DNA of 48,171 nucleotides. Origin: Pseudomonadota bacterium (lineage in GTDB: Bacteria > Pseudomonadota > Alphaproteobacteria > Acetobacterales > Acetobacteraceae). Made by a program: the position numbers and the translations under genes. Of the stretch, positions 1 through 8,612 are shown piece after piece. The number at the start of each line of letters is the position of its first letter. Within the stretch, counting starts at the first letter, position 1. The notes under the pieces were generated by a model, which was given only the letters and a program-made list of their open reading frames with translations, ran no database searches and was not told the DNA's origin. The stretch is from positions 1 through 48,171 of the forward strand of contig JAJZUI010000003.1 in assembly GCA_021847175.1 (NCBI GenBank), given 5' to 3'.

Positions 1-977
1 CTGTTGAGATGGTCACCGGCGCCGATCTTGAAGACGCCGATGAGTTCGTGCTGGCTGCGGTAGAAACTGCCCTGCCCCGGCGAGGTTTTGTTCCAGACCA
101 CGAGGTTCTTGTATTCTGAGAACGTCTTCCGCGCGGCCTGGAGCAACTCGCCGATGTGGCGCCAGTCGATGCAGACGAAGGCGATCGCGCCGTCGGTGCA
201 GTGCGGGACCACGTTCGAGAAGACGGCTTTGAGGAACGCGATGTACTGCCGTTCCGTCATCTCTCCCGCGGCGAATGCAAACTCCCGGTGCTTTATCTGC
301 CCGCGACCCTGGACGTGGCCGAGGATCTTCACGTTGTAGGGCGGATCGGTGAACACCATGCGGGCCGAGGCACCGTCCATCAGTCGCTCGAGGTCGCCGC
401 TCGACCGCGCATCACCGCAGGCGACGCGATGCCGACCTAGCTGCCACACGTCGCCAGGCCGCGTGACAATCTCCCCTTGCACATTGGATCCGGTGTCCTC
501 CGGCTCCGGGATCGGCGGTCCATGGTCCGCCTCGATCTGGTCGATCTCGCCGAGGCTGAAGCCTGTGATGGTGAGGTCGAGGCCGATCGGCGGTAGCAGC
601 TCGAGTAGTGCCTCGAACTCGGTGTGCAGCACGGCGCGGTCCCAGCCGGCGCTTTCTGCGAGCTTGTTGTCGGCGATGGCGAACGCTCGCTTCTGCGCGT
701 CGCTGAGGCCGGTCACCGTCAACGTCGGCACCGTCGCAAGCTCGAGGAGCCGCGCAGCCTCCAGGCTCCCGTGGCCGTAGAGGAGGACACCCTTCTCATC
801 GAGGAGCAGAGGGCGCAGGTAACCGAACGCCCGCACACTCTCGGCAATACCCTTGATCTGCCGCTTCGAGTGGGTGCGCGCGTTCCTCGGGTTCAGGTGG
901 ATCGCGGCGAGCGGGCGATGCACCACCTGCGATGACAGTTTGCCCGCGGCGATGAGCGGTCCCTTCCCGCCTGTCAT
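1..977 (-). CDS. ParB-domain-fused site-specific DNA methyltransferase (C terminus cut by window edge)
   Basis: My translation of the minus strand from ATG 975-977 runs open for about 325 residues to the window edge, so the C terminus is missing. The N-terminal 110 or so residues look like a ParB/Srx-type nuclease-like fold (HLNPRNARTHSKRQI, then a glycine-containing YGHG motif and IADNKLAE). A methyltransferase half follows, with the catalytic DPPY motif at residues 211-214 inside MVFTDPPYNV. Such fusions methylate adenine or cytosine N-groups using S-adenosylmethionine and occur in prophages, plasmids and islands, usually without a partner restriction enzyme. The start was chosen because MTGGKGPLIAAG directly precedes the ParB-like part; the frame stays open a little further upstream, so a longer form is possible. 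An AT-rich inverted repeat lies about 220 bp upstream. The target sequence cannot be read from this fragment. Confidence 0.85.
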   Translation of the reverse strand, partial: MTGGKGPLIAAGKLSSQVVHRPLAAIHLNPRNARTHSKRQIKGIAESVRAFGYLRPLLLDEKGVLLYGHGSLEAARLLELATVPTLTVTGLSDAQKRAFAIADNKLAESAGWDRAVLHTEFEALLELLPPIGLDLTITGFSLGEIDQIEADHGPPIPEPEDTGSNVQGEIVTRPGDVWQLGRHRVACGDARSSGDLERLMDGASARMVFTDPPYNVKILGHVQGRGQIKHREFAFAAGEMTERQYIAFLKAVFSNVVPHCTDGAIAFVCIDWRHIGELLQAARKTFSEYKNLVVWNKTSPGQGSFYRSQHELIGVFKIGAGDHLN

Positions 978-1191
978 CGGCTGTCTGCCCAAGCGCACGG
1001 AGTGTGTGCCGGAAGCCCGACCACGGATGCAGCGCTGGCGTCGCGGTAGCGCGCCCGCGGTGCGCCGCGGCCAACGACACTTCGGTCGGCTCCTCCCGCC
1101 AGCGGCATCCTCGCCGATGCCCAAACGCGCAGTACGCGCGGCGAACTTGAGGCGTTGACCGTCCTCACCATGACCAGCTTGCCCTGATTTA

Positions 1192-1213
1192 ATGTTAATG
1201 CAAACATTAACAT
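1192..1213. promoter_or_regulatory. AT-rich inverted repeat, candidate operator
   Basis: ATGTTAATG (1192-1200) and CATTAACAT (1205-1213) form a perfect 9-bp inverted repeat around CAAA, in an AT-rich patch of an otherwise GC-rich region. It lies upstream of the methyltransferase gene and just downstream of the 157-residue gene, both on the minus strand. It contains AATGCAAACATT, whose complement AATGTTTGCATT differs by one base from AATGTTTACATT at 1755-1766. A regulator-binding site is the simplest reading; a terminator is less likely because the stem is AT-rich and has no T-run. Confidence 0.5.
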
Positions 1214-1230
1214 AATCATGGCCAAAATTA

Positions 1231-1704
1231 TTACCTCGCCGCCGCGGCGCCGAGCGCGCGGTCGAGCGACCGGGCGCAAATCGACAGGTTAAGAACAGAG
1301 AATGACGGTAGCATTCTTTTTGCGAGGAATTTGTCGAGCGACGCTCCCTTCGGCACCGCCGTCCACTGCATCTCGCTCTCCGGGGTAACGACGATACGAA
1401 CGTCGTGATCACCCGAGTCAGCGAGAACACCGCGAAGCGACTGGTGCATGCGTGAGATCGACGCGGCAACGATCGCCGCGGATCGTGGCACAAGACGGGC
1501 GCGTTCCAGCTCGAGGGCGATCAGCATCACGAACGCGTTGTCCTCGCTGTAGTCGATCCGCTGGCCGCTCCCCGGCGTCGGGAGCTCCGGCAGCCCCAGA
1601 TTCCTTAGGTACCGCAGCCGCCCGCGGAATGCCTTTATCGCGTCGGGCTTGACCTTCAGCACTTCGGCGAGCGCGGCTTCGACTTGCTTGTACCCGAGCG
1701 ACAT
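1231..1704 (-). CDS. Unknown 157-residue protein, possible DNA-binding protein of a mobile region
   Basis: The frame runs from ATG 1702-1704, preceded by an AAGAGGG ribosome-binding site, to TAA at 1231. The N-terminal 90 residues are helical and basic (KQVEAALAEVLKVKPDAIKAF, then RIDYSEDNAFVMLIALELER) and read like a winged-helix, MerR-like recognition region followed by a helix. This resemblance is by eye and not proven. No enzyme motif, signal peptide or membrane segment is seen. The gene precedes the ParB-methyltransferase gene on the same strand with a 253-bp gap, and related inverted repeats lie on both sides, so an autoregulating role is plausible. Confidence 0.6.
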   Translation of the reverse strand: MSLGYKQVEAALAEVLKVKPDAIKAFRGRLRYLRNLGLPELPTPGSGQRIDYSEDNAFVMLIALELERARLVPRSAAIVAASISRMHQSLRGVLADSGDHDVRIVVTPESEMQWTAVPKGASLDKFLAKRMLPSFSVLNLSICARSLDRALGAAAAR

Positions 1705-2006
1705 GGTTGCCCTCTTGAGTGATCACTTTCTACTCCGGAGGGACTCATGGAGTCAATGTTTACATTATCTTTCTATCCGGCACCTTTGGCTCTAGTCGCC
1801 GTCACGAGGTGCTGGGCATGGCCGTCCGGCACAGCGGAGGCAGAACGGTTTCCAGCCAGGCTGTCATGCTCGCCGGCTCGTCGCCGCTGGCGCGGGCGGG
1901 GCCGACCACCTCGGATGCGCACGTAGGACTGAAGGCAGCGGCCCCGAGGTGCTCATTGCCACCGGGCAGCGCTGCCGCGTGGGGCTGTTGAAAAGCCCGC
2001 TGTTTC
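1705..2006. promoter_or_regulatory. Gene-free stretch with promoter region of the 157-residue gene and an IS end
   Basis: No convincing gene is seen. A 10-bp palindrome AGTGATCACT (1718-1727) and the palindrome-like AATGTTTACATT (1755-1766) lie just upstream of the minus-strand 157-residue gene and could be operator sites. From about 1980 the sequence GGGGCTGTTGAAAAGCCC reads like the outer end of an insertion sequence whose transposase remnant follows at 2007. The stretch in between shows nothing recognisable. Confidence 0.45.
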
Positions 2007-2204
2007 TCAACCTGGCAGTGCAGCGGCCACAACTGTCCTGCGGCAGTCGGGTGCCAACACGGACAACGTCGAGGCTGCCATCTGAGCGAGCCGCAGGACC
2101 TGGAGGGTAATCAATGTTTTGCCGATCGCGAGAAGACTGGCCGCCAGCTCGGCGGCCAGCCGCTTGAGGTTGATCGCGACGGCGGTTAGGAACGCCTGTG
2201 CGCC
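2007..2204 (-). pseudogene. C-terminal remnant of an IS1182/IS5-like transposase
   Basis: On the minus strand a frame reading GAQAFLTAVAINLKRLAA and ending at TGA 2007-2009 resembles the last 60 residues of DDE transposases of the IS1182 type, where an AFLTA...NLKRL segment is followed by a hydrophobic tail. The rest of the transposase is absent: at about 2200 the sequence changes to an IS630-type transposase in another frame. GGGGCTGTTGAAAAGCCC just beyond the stop looks like its terminal repeat. The family assignment is by eye. Confidence 0.6.
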
Positions 2205-2569
2205 AAGCCACTCGCCTTGGCCATCGAGCGCAAGGCCCAGTGCGTCGCCGCGGGCGGGTCCTCGTGCAGCGTGCGCTCGACCACCGCGGCAATCTGCGCG
2301 GGCGAGGCGGCGGCGAAGGCGCGGCCACGCGGGGCGTCCCGGAACAGGCCGTCAGCGCCGTCCCACATGTAGCACTTCTGCCAGCGCCAAATCGTCGGCT
2401 TGCCCTTCCCCGTGGCAGCGCGGATCGCCATCGTGCCCGCGCCGTCCGCGCTCATCAGCACGATCCGAGCCCACCAGACATGTTGCTGCGGGCTCTTGCG
2501 GTCGCAGACCACGCCCTCGAGCCGCTCCCGCTCGCCCGGCCGCAGCCGGACCTCAACGCCTTCCCTCAT
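2200..2569 (-). pseudogene. N-terminal fragment of an IS630-family transposase
   Basis: From ATG 2567-2569 the minus strand encodes MREGVEVRLRPGERERLEGV and then a helix-turn-helix region (GKGKPTIWRWQ) and RTLHEDPPAATHWALRSMAKASGL. This matches the first 120 or so residues of IS630-type transposases, which recognise the element ends. The DDE catalytic part is missing: the match stops near 2200, where a fragment of a different transposase begins in another frame. The gene cannot make an active transposase and marks an old deletion or nested insertion. Confidence 0.85.
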
Positions 2570-2835
2570 CCACACAGGCTCGCACGTCCGGCCAGCATGG
2601 GAATCATCAACGTCGATCAAACCACTAGGCCCACTCCAATAGGGTTCCCTTTTGCGCGCTGATTGACACTTGCCGCCTGACCTCAACGTCGTCCCGACAC
2701 CAGAAGCGCTGCCCCAGCAAGTTCCACATCATCCGCTATATGCTGCCAGACCGCCGGCCCGATCCTACTGTTCAGGGACGAGCGGCTCCGGCAGACAGAT
2801 GTCGTTGCCGCCCTGCCCGGCGGATAGAGCGTTCG

Positions 2836-4239
2836 ATGGCCCGCACGAAAACCGTCACACCCGAAGCCCTGGCTGCCCTGGGCGCCGAGGCGCTGGCCGA
2901 GGTGCTGATCGCGCACGCCGCAACCGATCCGACCTTGCGCAAGAAGCTCGGCATGCTGCTCGCAGGCACGGAGGGGCCGGGCCAGCTCGCCGCCGAGATC
3001 GACAAGCGGATCAAGACCATCGGCCGCTCCCGCTCCTTCGTCGATTGGGAGAAGCGCAAGCCGCTGGTGCACGAACTCGACCATCTGCGGGTGACGATCG
3101 CGACCCGGCTCGCCAAGCAGGACGCCGCACGGGCGATCGAACTGCTGTGGGACCTCATCGGCATTGCGGACGCGGTGATGGAGCGCGTCGGCGACGGCAT
3201 CGGCGAGGTGGAAGACGTGTTCGGTGCCGCGATGGAGGATCTCGGTCGGCTGTCGGCCGCGCAGCCTCGGGGTGATACGAAGGCGCTGGCCCGCCGGGTG
3301 CTCGCCTACTGCGAGCGCGATGGCTTCGGCACGACCGACGCGCTGATCCGCCATATGTCGGAGGCGCTGGGCGCAGGCGGACGCGCGGAAATCCGCAGCA
3401 AGACCGAGGCAGTGCTGAAAACCGCCCCGCGATCCTCCGGCCCGCAGGACTGGCGCGCGGATGCGAAGCGTTGCCATCTCGCCTTTCGCCTGGCGCTGCT
3501 CGCCGATCTCGAGAAGGACACCGATGCCTTCATCGTCGCCATTCGTGCCGGCGGGATGGAGGGCACGCACGCGCTGGATGTCGCCGAACGCCTGATTGCC
3601 GCAAACCGGCCGGCCGAGGCGCTGGACTGGCTCGATAAGCCGCGCCGGCGCGTCGAGGACGTGGACGATGATGGCACCGACACCGACCTTCGGATTGCCG
3701 CGCTCGACGCCCTGGGGCGCAAGGACGAGGCGCAGGCTGTCCACTGGCAGCATTTCGAGCGCTTCCTGAGTGTCGAACACCTGCGGGCCTATCTGAAGCG
3801 CCTGCCGGATTTCGAGGATTTCGAGGCGGAACAGAAAGCGCTCAATATCGCCGCCGCGCACAAGCAGGCCGCGCGAGGGCTGGCGTTCTTCATCGAATGG
3901 CGGGCACTCGATCGCGCCGACCGCCTGGTGCGCGAGCGGCTGACCGCACTCGACGGTCGCCTCTACGAGGTCTTGCGGCCGGCCGCGGAAGCGCTCGATG
4001 AGAAGTTCCCGGAAGCCGCCAGCCTGCTCTACCGTCGCCTGGTCGAGAGCGTGCTCGAACGCGGCTCATCGAAGCGGTACCAATACGCCGCGCGCGATCT
4101 GCTGTCCTGCGCGCGGCTCGCACCGCCTCTGCCGGTACCGGGATCGATCGAGGGCCACGCGGAGTTTGTCGCGCGGCTGCAGAAGGCGCATGGGCGGAAA
4201 TACGGGTTCTGGGGGTTGATCGAACCAAAGGGACGTTGA
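2836..4239 (+). CDS. DUF6880-family protein of unknown function
   Basis: The start ATG 2836 gives MARTKTVTPEALAALGAEAL; an upstream ATG at 2740 would add 32 arginine/proline-rich residues unlike the rest. The 467-residue product matches my memory of DUF6880 proteins along its length: an N-terminal ALAEVLIAHA segment, IARSRSFVDW-like TIGRSRSFVDWEKRKPLV, the central VDAFI-like DTDAFIVAIR, and the signature SVEHLRAYLKRLPDFEDFEAE, ending with HGRKYGFWGLIE. It is alpha-helical, like TPR/HEAT-type scaffolds, with no signal peptide or catalytic motif visible. It is followed after 4 bp by the next gene, so the two are probably co-transcribed. Confidence 0.75.
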   Translation: MARTKTVTPEALAALGAEALAEVLIAHAATDPTLRKKLGMLLAGTEGPGQLAAEIDKRIKTIGRSRSFVDWEKRKPLVHELDHLRVTIATRLAKQDAARAIELLWDLIGIADAVMERVGDGIGEVEDVFGAAMEDLGRLSAAQPRGDTKALARRVLAYCERDGFGTTDALIRHMSEALGAGGRAEIRSKTEAVLKTAPRSSGPQDWRADAKRCHLAFRLALLADLEKDTDAFIVAIRAGGMEGTHALDVAERLIAANRPAEALDWLDKPRRRVEDVDDDGTDTDLRIAALDALGRKDEAQAVHWQHFERFLSVEHLRAYLKRLPDFEDFEAEQKALNIAAAHKQAARGLAFFIEWRALDRADRLVRERLTALDGRLYEVLRPAAEALDEKFPEAASLLYRRLVESVLERGSSKRYQYAARDLLSCARLAPPLPVPGSIEGHAEFVARLQKAHGRKYGFWGLIEPKGR

Positions 4240-4243
4240 GCCG

Positions 4244-4894
4244 ATGGCCAAGCGCACGACACCGCCCTCCGCGAGCGACGACCAGGTGCGGGCCCTTCTC
4301 GAGCGCTACCACTGCCCGGTGCCGTTCCACGCCGTGCGCACGCGCTTCCTCGGCAACATCGCCTCGCCGGATATGCAGGGCTCGCCGATGAAGATGGTCG
4401 AGGCGCTGTGGGGCGGCGAATTGCCGACCTTTGAGTCCATCGACGAAGCCAACGAACTCATCGGCGCGCTGGTAATGGGCCTGTGGAACCGGCTCACGCG
4501 GCATCAGGAACGCTCGGCGCCCTTCCGGCTGACTCGCCTCGACGTTCCTGCTACGCACAACGGGATGGCCACACTCGCCCGGCTGCGGCGCGAGGAGATG
4601 GAGGGATTCGTTGAAGGTCTTTTCGGCGACAAGGAAAGCCTCGACCTGCCGGAACGGGCGCACAAGGCGCTCGGCACCCTGGCGGAGATCCGCGCGATGC
4701 TGGAAGCGTCGCAGGTCTTGGCCGAGGACGCGACCAAGCCGGCCCCGCCCGGCGAGATTGCTGTCACTCTCGGTCATTTCCGCGAACTGACCCGCATCGC
4801 CGAGCACGAGATGCACGAGGTCGTGCTGTCCTGCACCCGCGCGCGCAGGCAGATGCTGGCGGCACTCCCGGCGAACCGTCCGGTGCTGCACTGA
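4244..4894 (+). CDS. Conserved-looking hypothetical protein, 216 residues
   Basis: ATG 4244 starts 4 bases after the stop of the DUF6880-type gene, which argues for one transcript. I do not recognise the family. The product is soluble, has a conserved-looking middle (DMQGSPMKMVEALWGGELP, then NELIGALVMGLWNRLTRHQ) and a charged C-terminal half. UPF0149/YecA-like proteins share an acidic helical look, but I cannot support that assignment. The recD2-like gene follows on the same strand after 111 bp. Codon usage resembles the neighbours. Confidence 0.65.
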   Translation: MAKRTTPPSASDDQVRALLERYHCPVPFHAVRTRFLGNIASPDMQGSPMKMVEALWGGELPTFESIDEANELIGALVMGLWNRLTRHQERSAPFRLTRLDVPATHNGMATLARLRREEMEGFVEGLFGDKESLDLPERAHKALGTLAEIRAMLEASQVLAEDATKPAPPGEIAVTLGHFRELTRIAEHEMHEVVLSCTRARRQMLAALPANRPVLH

Positions 4895-5005
4895 TCGTGC
4901 GCCGATGTGGGGGCGCTACGCCAGCTTCCTGCTCCCCGAAGCAACCGCCCGGCGCTTCTGCACGACCTGCTCGCCCCACTGGTGGCCGCCTGACGGAACC
5001 AGGCG

Positions 5006-7206
5006 ATGACCGAGCGCCAGGCCCCGTGGCCCGATGGCGAAGTGCTCGCCGGCATCGTCGAGCGGGTGACGTTCCACAATGCCGAGAACGGCTTCGCCGT
5101 GCTGCGGGTGAAGGCGCGCGGGCACCGCGACCTCGTCACCATTGTCGGCCACACCGCCGCCATCGCCGCCGGCGAGTGGATCACCGCCACCGGGGAGTGG
5201 GTGAACGACCGCACCCACGGCCAGCAGTTCAAGGCGCGGTTCCTGAAGACCTCGGCGCCGACCACGGCCGAGGGGATCGAACGCTACCTCGCCTCCGGCA
5301 TGATCCGCGGCATCGGCCCGGTGTATGCGAAGAAGTTGGTCCGCGGTTTCGGCGAGGCGGTGTTCGACATCATCGAGGGGGCGCCGCAGCGCCTGCGCGA
5401 GGTGGGCGGGATCGGCGAGGTCCGGGCGAAGCGCATCGTCGATGCCTGGGCCGAGCAGAAGGTGATCCGCGAGATCATGGTGTTCCTGCACAGCCACGGC
5501 GTCGGCACAGCGCGCGCGGTGCGCATCTTCAAGACCTACGGGGCCGACGCCATCCAGGTGATGAGCGAGAACCCGTACCGGCTCGCGCGCGACATCAGGG
5601 GCATCGGCTTCAAGACGGCGGACGCCATCGCCGCGCGACTCGGTATCGAGAAGACGGCGATGATCCGCGTCCGCGCCGGCATCGGCTACGCCCTCTCCGA
5701 GGCGATGGACGAGGGGCACTGCGGCTTGCCGGTCGCGGACCTGATCCCGCTCGCGGAGCGCCTGCTGGAGGTGCCGGAGGCGCTGATCCGCACCGCACTC
5801 GATCTCGAACTGGCCGATGGCGCCGTGGTCGCCGATCGGGTCGGCGAGGCGGACTGCATCTTCCTCGCCGGCCTCTGGCATGCCGAGCGCGGCATCGCCG
5901 AGAGGCTGCGCGCGATCGCGGCCGGCGCGCTTCCCTGGCCCGCGATCGAGGCGGAAAAAGCCATCCCCTGGTGGAGCGGCGGATCGGCATGACGCTCGCC
6001 GAGAGCCAGCGCCAGGCGGTCGGCCTTGCCCTCGCCTCGAAGCTGCTGGTGATCACCGGCGGGCCCGGCGTCGGCAAGACGACGATCATGCGGGCGATCC
6101 TCGCAATCCTCGCGGCCAAGGCGGTGCGCATCCTGCTCGCGGCCCCCACCGGGCGGGCGGCGAAGCGGATGAGCGAGGCCACCGGCTTCGAGTCCAGGAC
6201 GATCCATCGCCTGCTGGAGCTCGATCCGCGCACCGGCGGGTTCCGCCGCGGGCCCGACCATCTCTTGGAATGCGACCTGCTGGTGATCGACGAGGCCTTC
6301 ATGGTCGACGTGCCGCTGATGCGCGCGCTGACCCGGGCGATCCCCGCGGCGGCAGCCCGGCTGGTGGTGGGCGACGTGGATCAGCTCCCGTCGGTCGGGC
6401 CCGGCCAGGTGCTGGCGGACCTGATCGGCTCCGGCGCGGTGCCGGTGGTGCGGCTGACCGAGATCTTCCGCCAGGCGGCATCCAGCCGCATCATCACCAG
6501 CGCGCACCGGATCAATCGCGGCGAGATGCCGGACCTGGCCCGCGCCGAGGCCGGGAGCGATTTCCACTTCGTCCAGGCTGACGACCCGGAGACGGCGGTC
6601 GCCCGCATCATCGATCTGGTGAAGACCCGTATCCCCCGCCGCTTCGGGCTCGATCCGGTGCGCGACATCCAGGTGCTGTGCCCGATGGCGCGTGGCGGGG
6701 TCGGCGCGCGGTCGCTCAACATCGATCTCCAGGCCGCGCTGAATGGCGAGGCGACGCCGAAGGTCGAGAAATTCGGCTGGACCTTTGCGCCCGGCGACAA
6801 GGTCATGCAGATCGAGAACGACTACGACCGCGAAGTCTACAACGGCGATATCGGCTTCATCACGGCGATCGACACGGAGGAAGCCGAGATCTCCGTGAGG
6901 TTCGACGGGCGTGAGGCAGCCTATGGCCTCGGCGATCTGGATGCGCTGGTGCCGGCCTATGCGGCGACGATCCACAAGGCGCAGGGGTCGGAGTATCCAG
7001 CCGTAGTGATCCCGGTGCTGACGCAGCACTACACCATGCTGCAACGCAACCTGCTCTATACCGGCATCACCCGGGGCAAACGGCTGGTCGTGCTCGTCGG
7101 CAGCCGCAGGGCGGTGGCGATTGCGGTCCGCAATGTCTCCGGCCGGAAGCGGTGGTCGAAGTTGCGGGAGTGGATCGCGGCGTCTCCCGCCCCCGCTGCG
7201 GGGTGA
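5006..7206 (+). pseudogene. recD2: RecD2-type 5'-3' DNA helicase gene split by a frameshift
   Basis: RecD2/YrrC helicases are RecBC-independent SF1B enzymes that unwind DNA 5' to 3'. The first frame (5006-5992) holds the RecD2-specific N-terminal OB and helix-hairpin-helix region (GIGPVYAKKLV, GGIGEVRAKRIV, IRGIGFKTADAIA). The second frame has Walker A (GGPGVGKTT), Walker B (LLVIDEAFMVDV), QLPSVGPGQ and the C-terminal HKAQGSEYPAVVIPV, ending in a UvrD-like TGITRGKRLV. The frames meet near 5970, where CCCCTGGTGG lacks one G compared with the expected IPWVERRIG. The first frame stops at TGA 5990-5992, overlapping ATG 5989-5991 of the helicase part. Either this is a true lesion or sequencing error, or the halves are made as two coupled proteins. 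Confidence 0.85.
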
Positions 7207-7608
7207 CCTTGCTCATGTCCTCTCTTCCCGGGCGCAGCAGGAATAACGGACCGAGGAACACAAGGCAGCATCGAAAGGGGGCCGAGGAAACGGCGTTCGT
7301 GCAGCCAAGCCCTTACCCGGCACTCAGATCCTTGAGTTAGCGGCGTACACGCCTGTTCAGACCCCGGACGTTTCCCTGTTGTGATCGCGGGTGCCGCGAT
7401 CAATTCCCTGTTACCCCGCACAGGGAATTTCGTCGTACTAGCCTGTTTCCACTGCCGGAATCGACACCCCAAGTCCCGCGAGGCAGCGATTTTGCCCAAA
7501 TTCCCTGTTGTTTTCCCTGTTCGCAGGGAATTTCGGTGGAGAGACGGGTTCGCTCATGACTGCACGCTCAGCCAGTCTTGGACAAGAAACCCTCGAACTC
7601 TGCTCTTC
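7207..7608. repeat. Gene-free stretch with repeated TTCCCTGTT hairpins
   Basis: No gene is supported here. The sequence TTTCCCTGTT occurs at 7371-7380 and again inside 7498-7533, with a variant at 7403-7412. Two stems are formed: AATTCCCTG (7402-7410) with CAGGGAATT (7421-7429), and AAATTCCCTG (7498-7507) with CAGGGAATTT (7524-7533). A third stem, GATCGCGG (7383-7390) with CCGCGATC (7394-7401), sits between. From memory, similar tracts occur beside islands in GC-rich alphaproteobacteria. No tRNA was seen next to it. Confidence 0.6.
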
Positions 7609-8325
7609 TCAAGGCCGCGTTCGCGCTCGCCGAGCGGCCCGCAGTGCCAGCGCGTAGACAGCGAACAGGGGCAGGTACAGGAGGCCATTATAGGGGGCGA
7701 TCCATGCGTCACCAGATGGAATGAGCGCCTGCGGCACCAGGTCGTGAACCGATCCCCGGGCACCTTCCAGAAGTACCCCGATTACCGAGTAGGGCCTCAT
7801 GTCATCCTCATCCCAGCGGAGTGCCGCCGTCGCCACGAGAAGAAGATCCGCGATAAGGAGCAGCGCGCGTGGCGGTCGATCGTTCCGGCGCAGCACCCTG
7901 GCATGCACGGCGACGTGAAGCAGGCGTGTCGTCAGAAGGAAGCCCGTCCCGATCTCCCAAAGAATGACCCACGCGCCGTAGGCGATCACCACCACGGTCG
8001 ACACGGTGACGGAAAGCAGCAAGGGGAACACCAGGCTGCGGGCCGCCAATGCCTGGGCAAGCGCGCTCCAGCCGACCGTCACGATTGCCACCAGGCCGAG
8101 CCCGTAGAGAATGACGACCAGGGGGCGGAACAGGTGGCCAGGCAGCCCCATGCCGAAACGGATTTCCACCGCGAGGGAGATTGCGGCGACGGCGCCCAGG
8201 ATGGCGACGACGACCGCCAGGACCCGTGAAATCGTCCCCGTTTTCCTGTCGACCAGCAAGCCGGTCCAGACGGCGGGCACGATGACGATCAAGGTCGTCA
8301 GGCCGCCGATCAGAGTCGCCGGCAT
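7609..8325 (-). CDS. Multi-pass inner-membrane protein, unknown function
   Basis: The 238-residue product has about six hydrophobic segments: TLIVIVPAVWTGLLV, a long AVVVAILGAVAAISLAV stretch, LVVILYGLGLVAIVTV, VFPLLLSVTVSTVVVIAYGA and others, with a charged cytoplasmic loop RVLRRNDRPPR. The C terminus ends in a run of arginines. No family motif is recognised. It is convergent with recD2 and divergent from birA. The 287 bp between it and birA hold only a large hairpin. Confidence 0.6.
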   Translation of the reverse strand: MPATLIGGLTTLIVIVPAVWTGLLVDRKTGTISRVLAVVVAILGAVAAISLAVEIRFGMGLPGHLFRPLVVILYGLGLVAIVTVGWSALAQALAARSLVFPLLLSVTVSTVVVIAYGAWVILWEIGTGFLLTTRLLHVAVHARVLRRNDRPPRALLLIADLLLVATAALRWDEDDMRPYSVIGVLLEGARGSVHDLVPQALIPSGDAWIAPYNGLLYLPLFAVYALALRAARRARTRP

Positions 8326-8458
8326 GCTCGCCTCCTCGCGGTGCGGACGGGTCGATAAGCCGGGCGAACTTTACGCCGTCTCGTGTCGCCTCCCAAGCAG
8401 CGCCGCGGGCACTCGTTTCTCGCGCGTCAGGGTTCCGCTCGGTCCACGATGCCGCCCG

Positions 8459-8503
8459 CCCGTGCCGCCCGGGCTCGACGTCTTGCCCGGGCGGGCGCAC
8501 GGG
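8459..8503. terminator. Strong GC hairpin in the gap upstream of birA
   Basis: CGCCCGGGC (8466-8474) pairs with GCCCGGGCG (8485-8493), and an outer arm CCCGTGC (8459-8465) pairs with GCACGGG (8497-8503) across a 3-nt bulge. The gap 8326-8612 lies upstream of two divergent genes, so the hairpin ends neither of them. It may be the terminator of a gene lost from this site, or a leader structure of birA. It has no T-tract. Confidence 0.4.
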
Positions 8504-8612
8504 TGATACGGGACGAACCAGCAAGGAACCCGCCAGCCGATCGGACGCGCGCTGAACCATGTCGGACCGACGGAACCCGCGCACGGGCAATGCCGCAGGC
8601 GGATGGGCCTGA

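Noticed and set aside
7207-7400. tRNA gene as an island attachment site
   Set aside because: No cloverleaf with the conserved T-loop sequence was found; the stems seen are simple hairpins.
7381-8229. Plus-strand open frame of 282 residues over the hairpin tract and the membrane-protein gene
   Set aside because: The product is Arg/His/Asp-rich without hydrophobic pattern, while the opposite frame is a coherent membrane protein.
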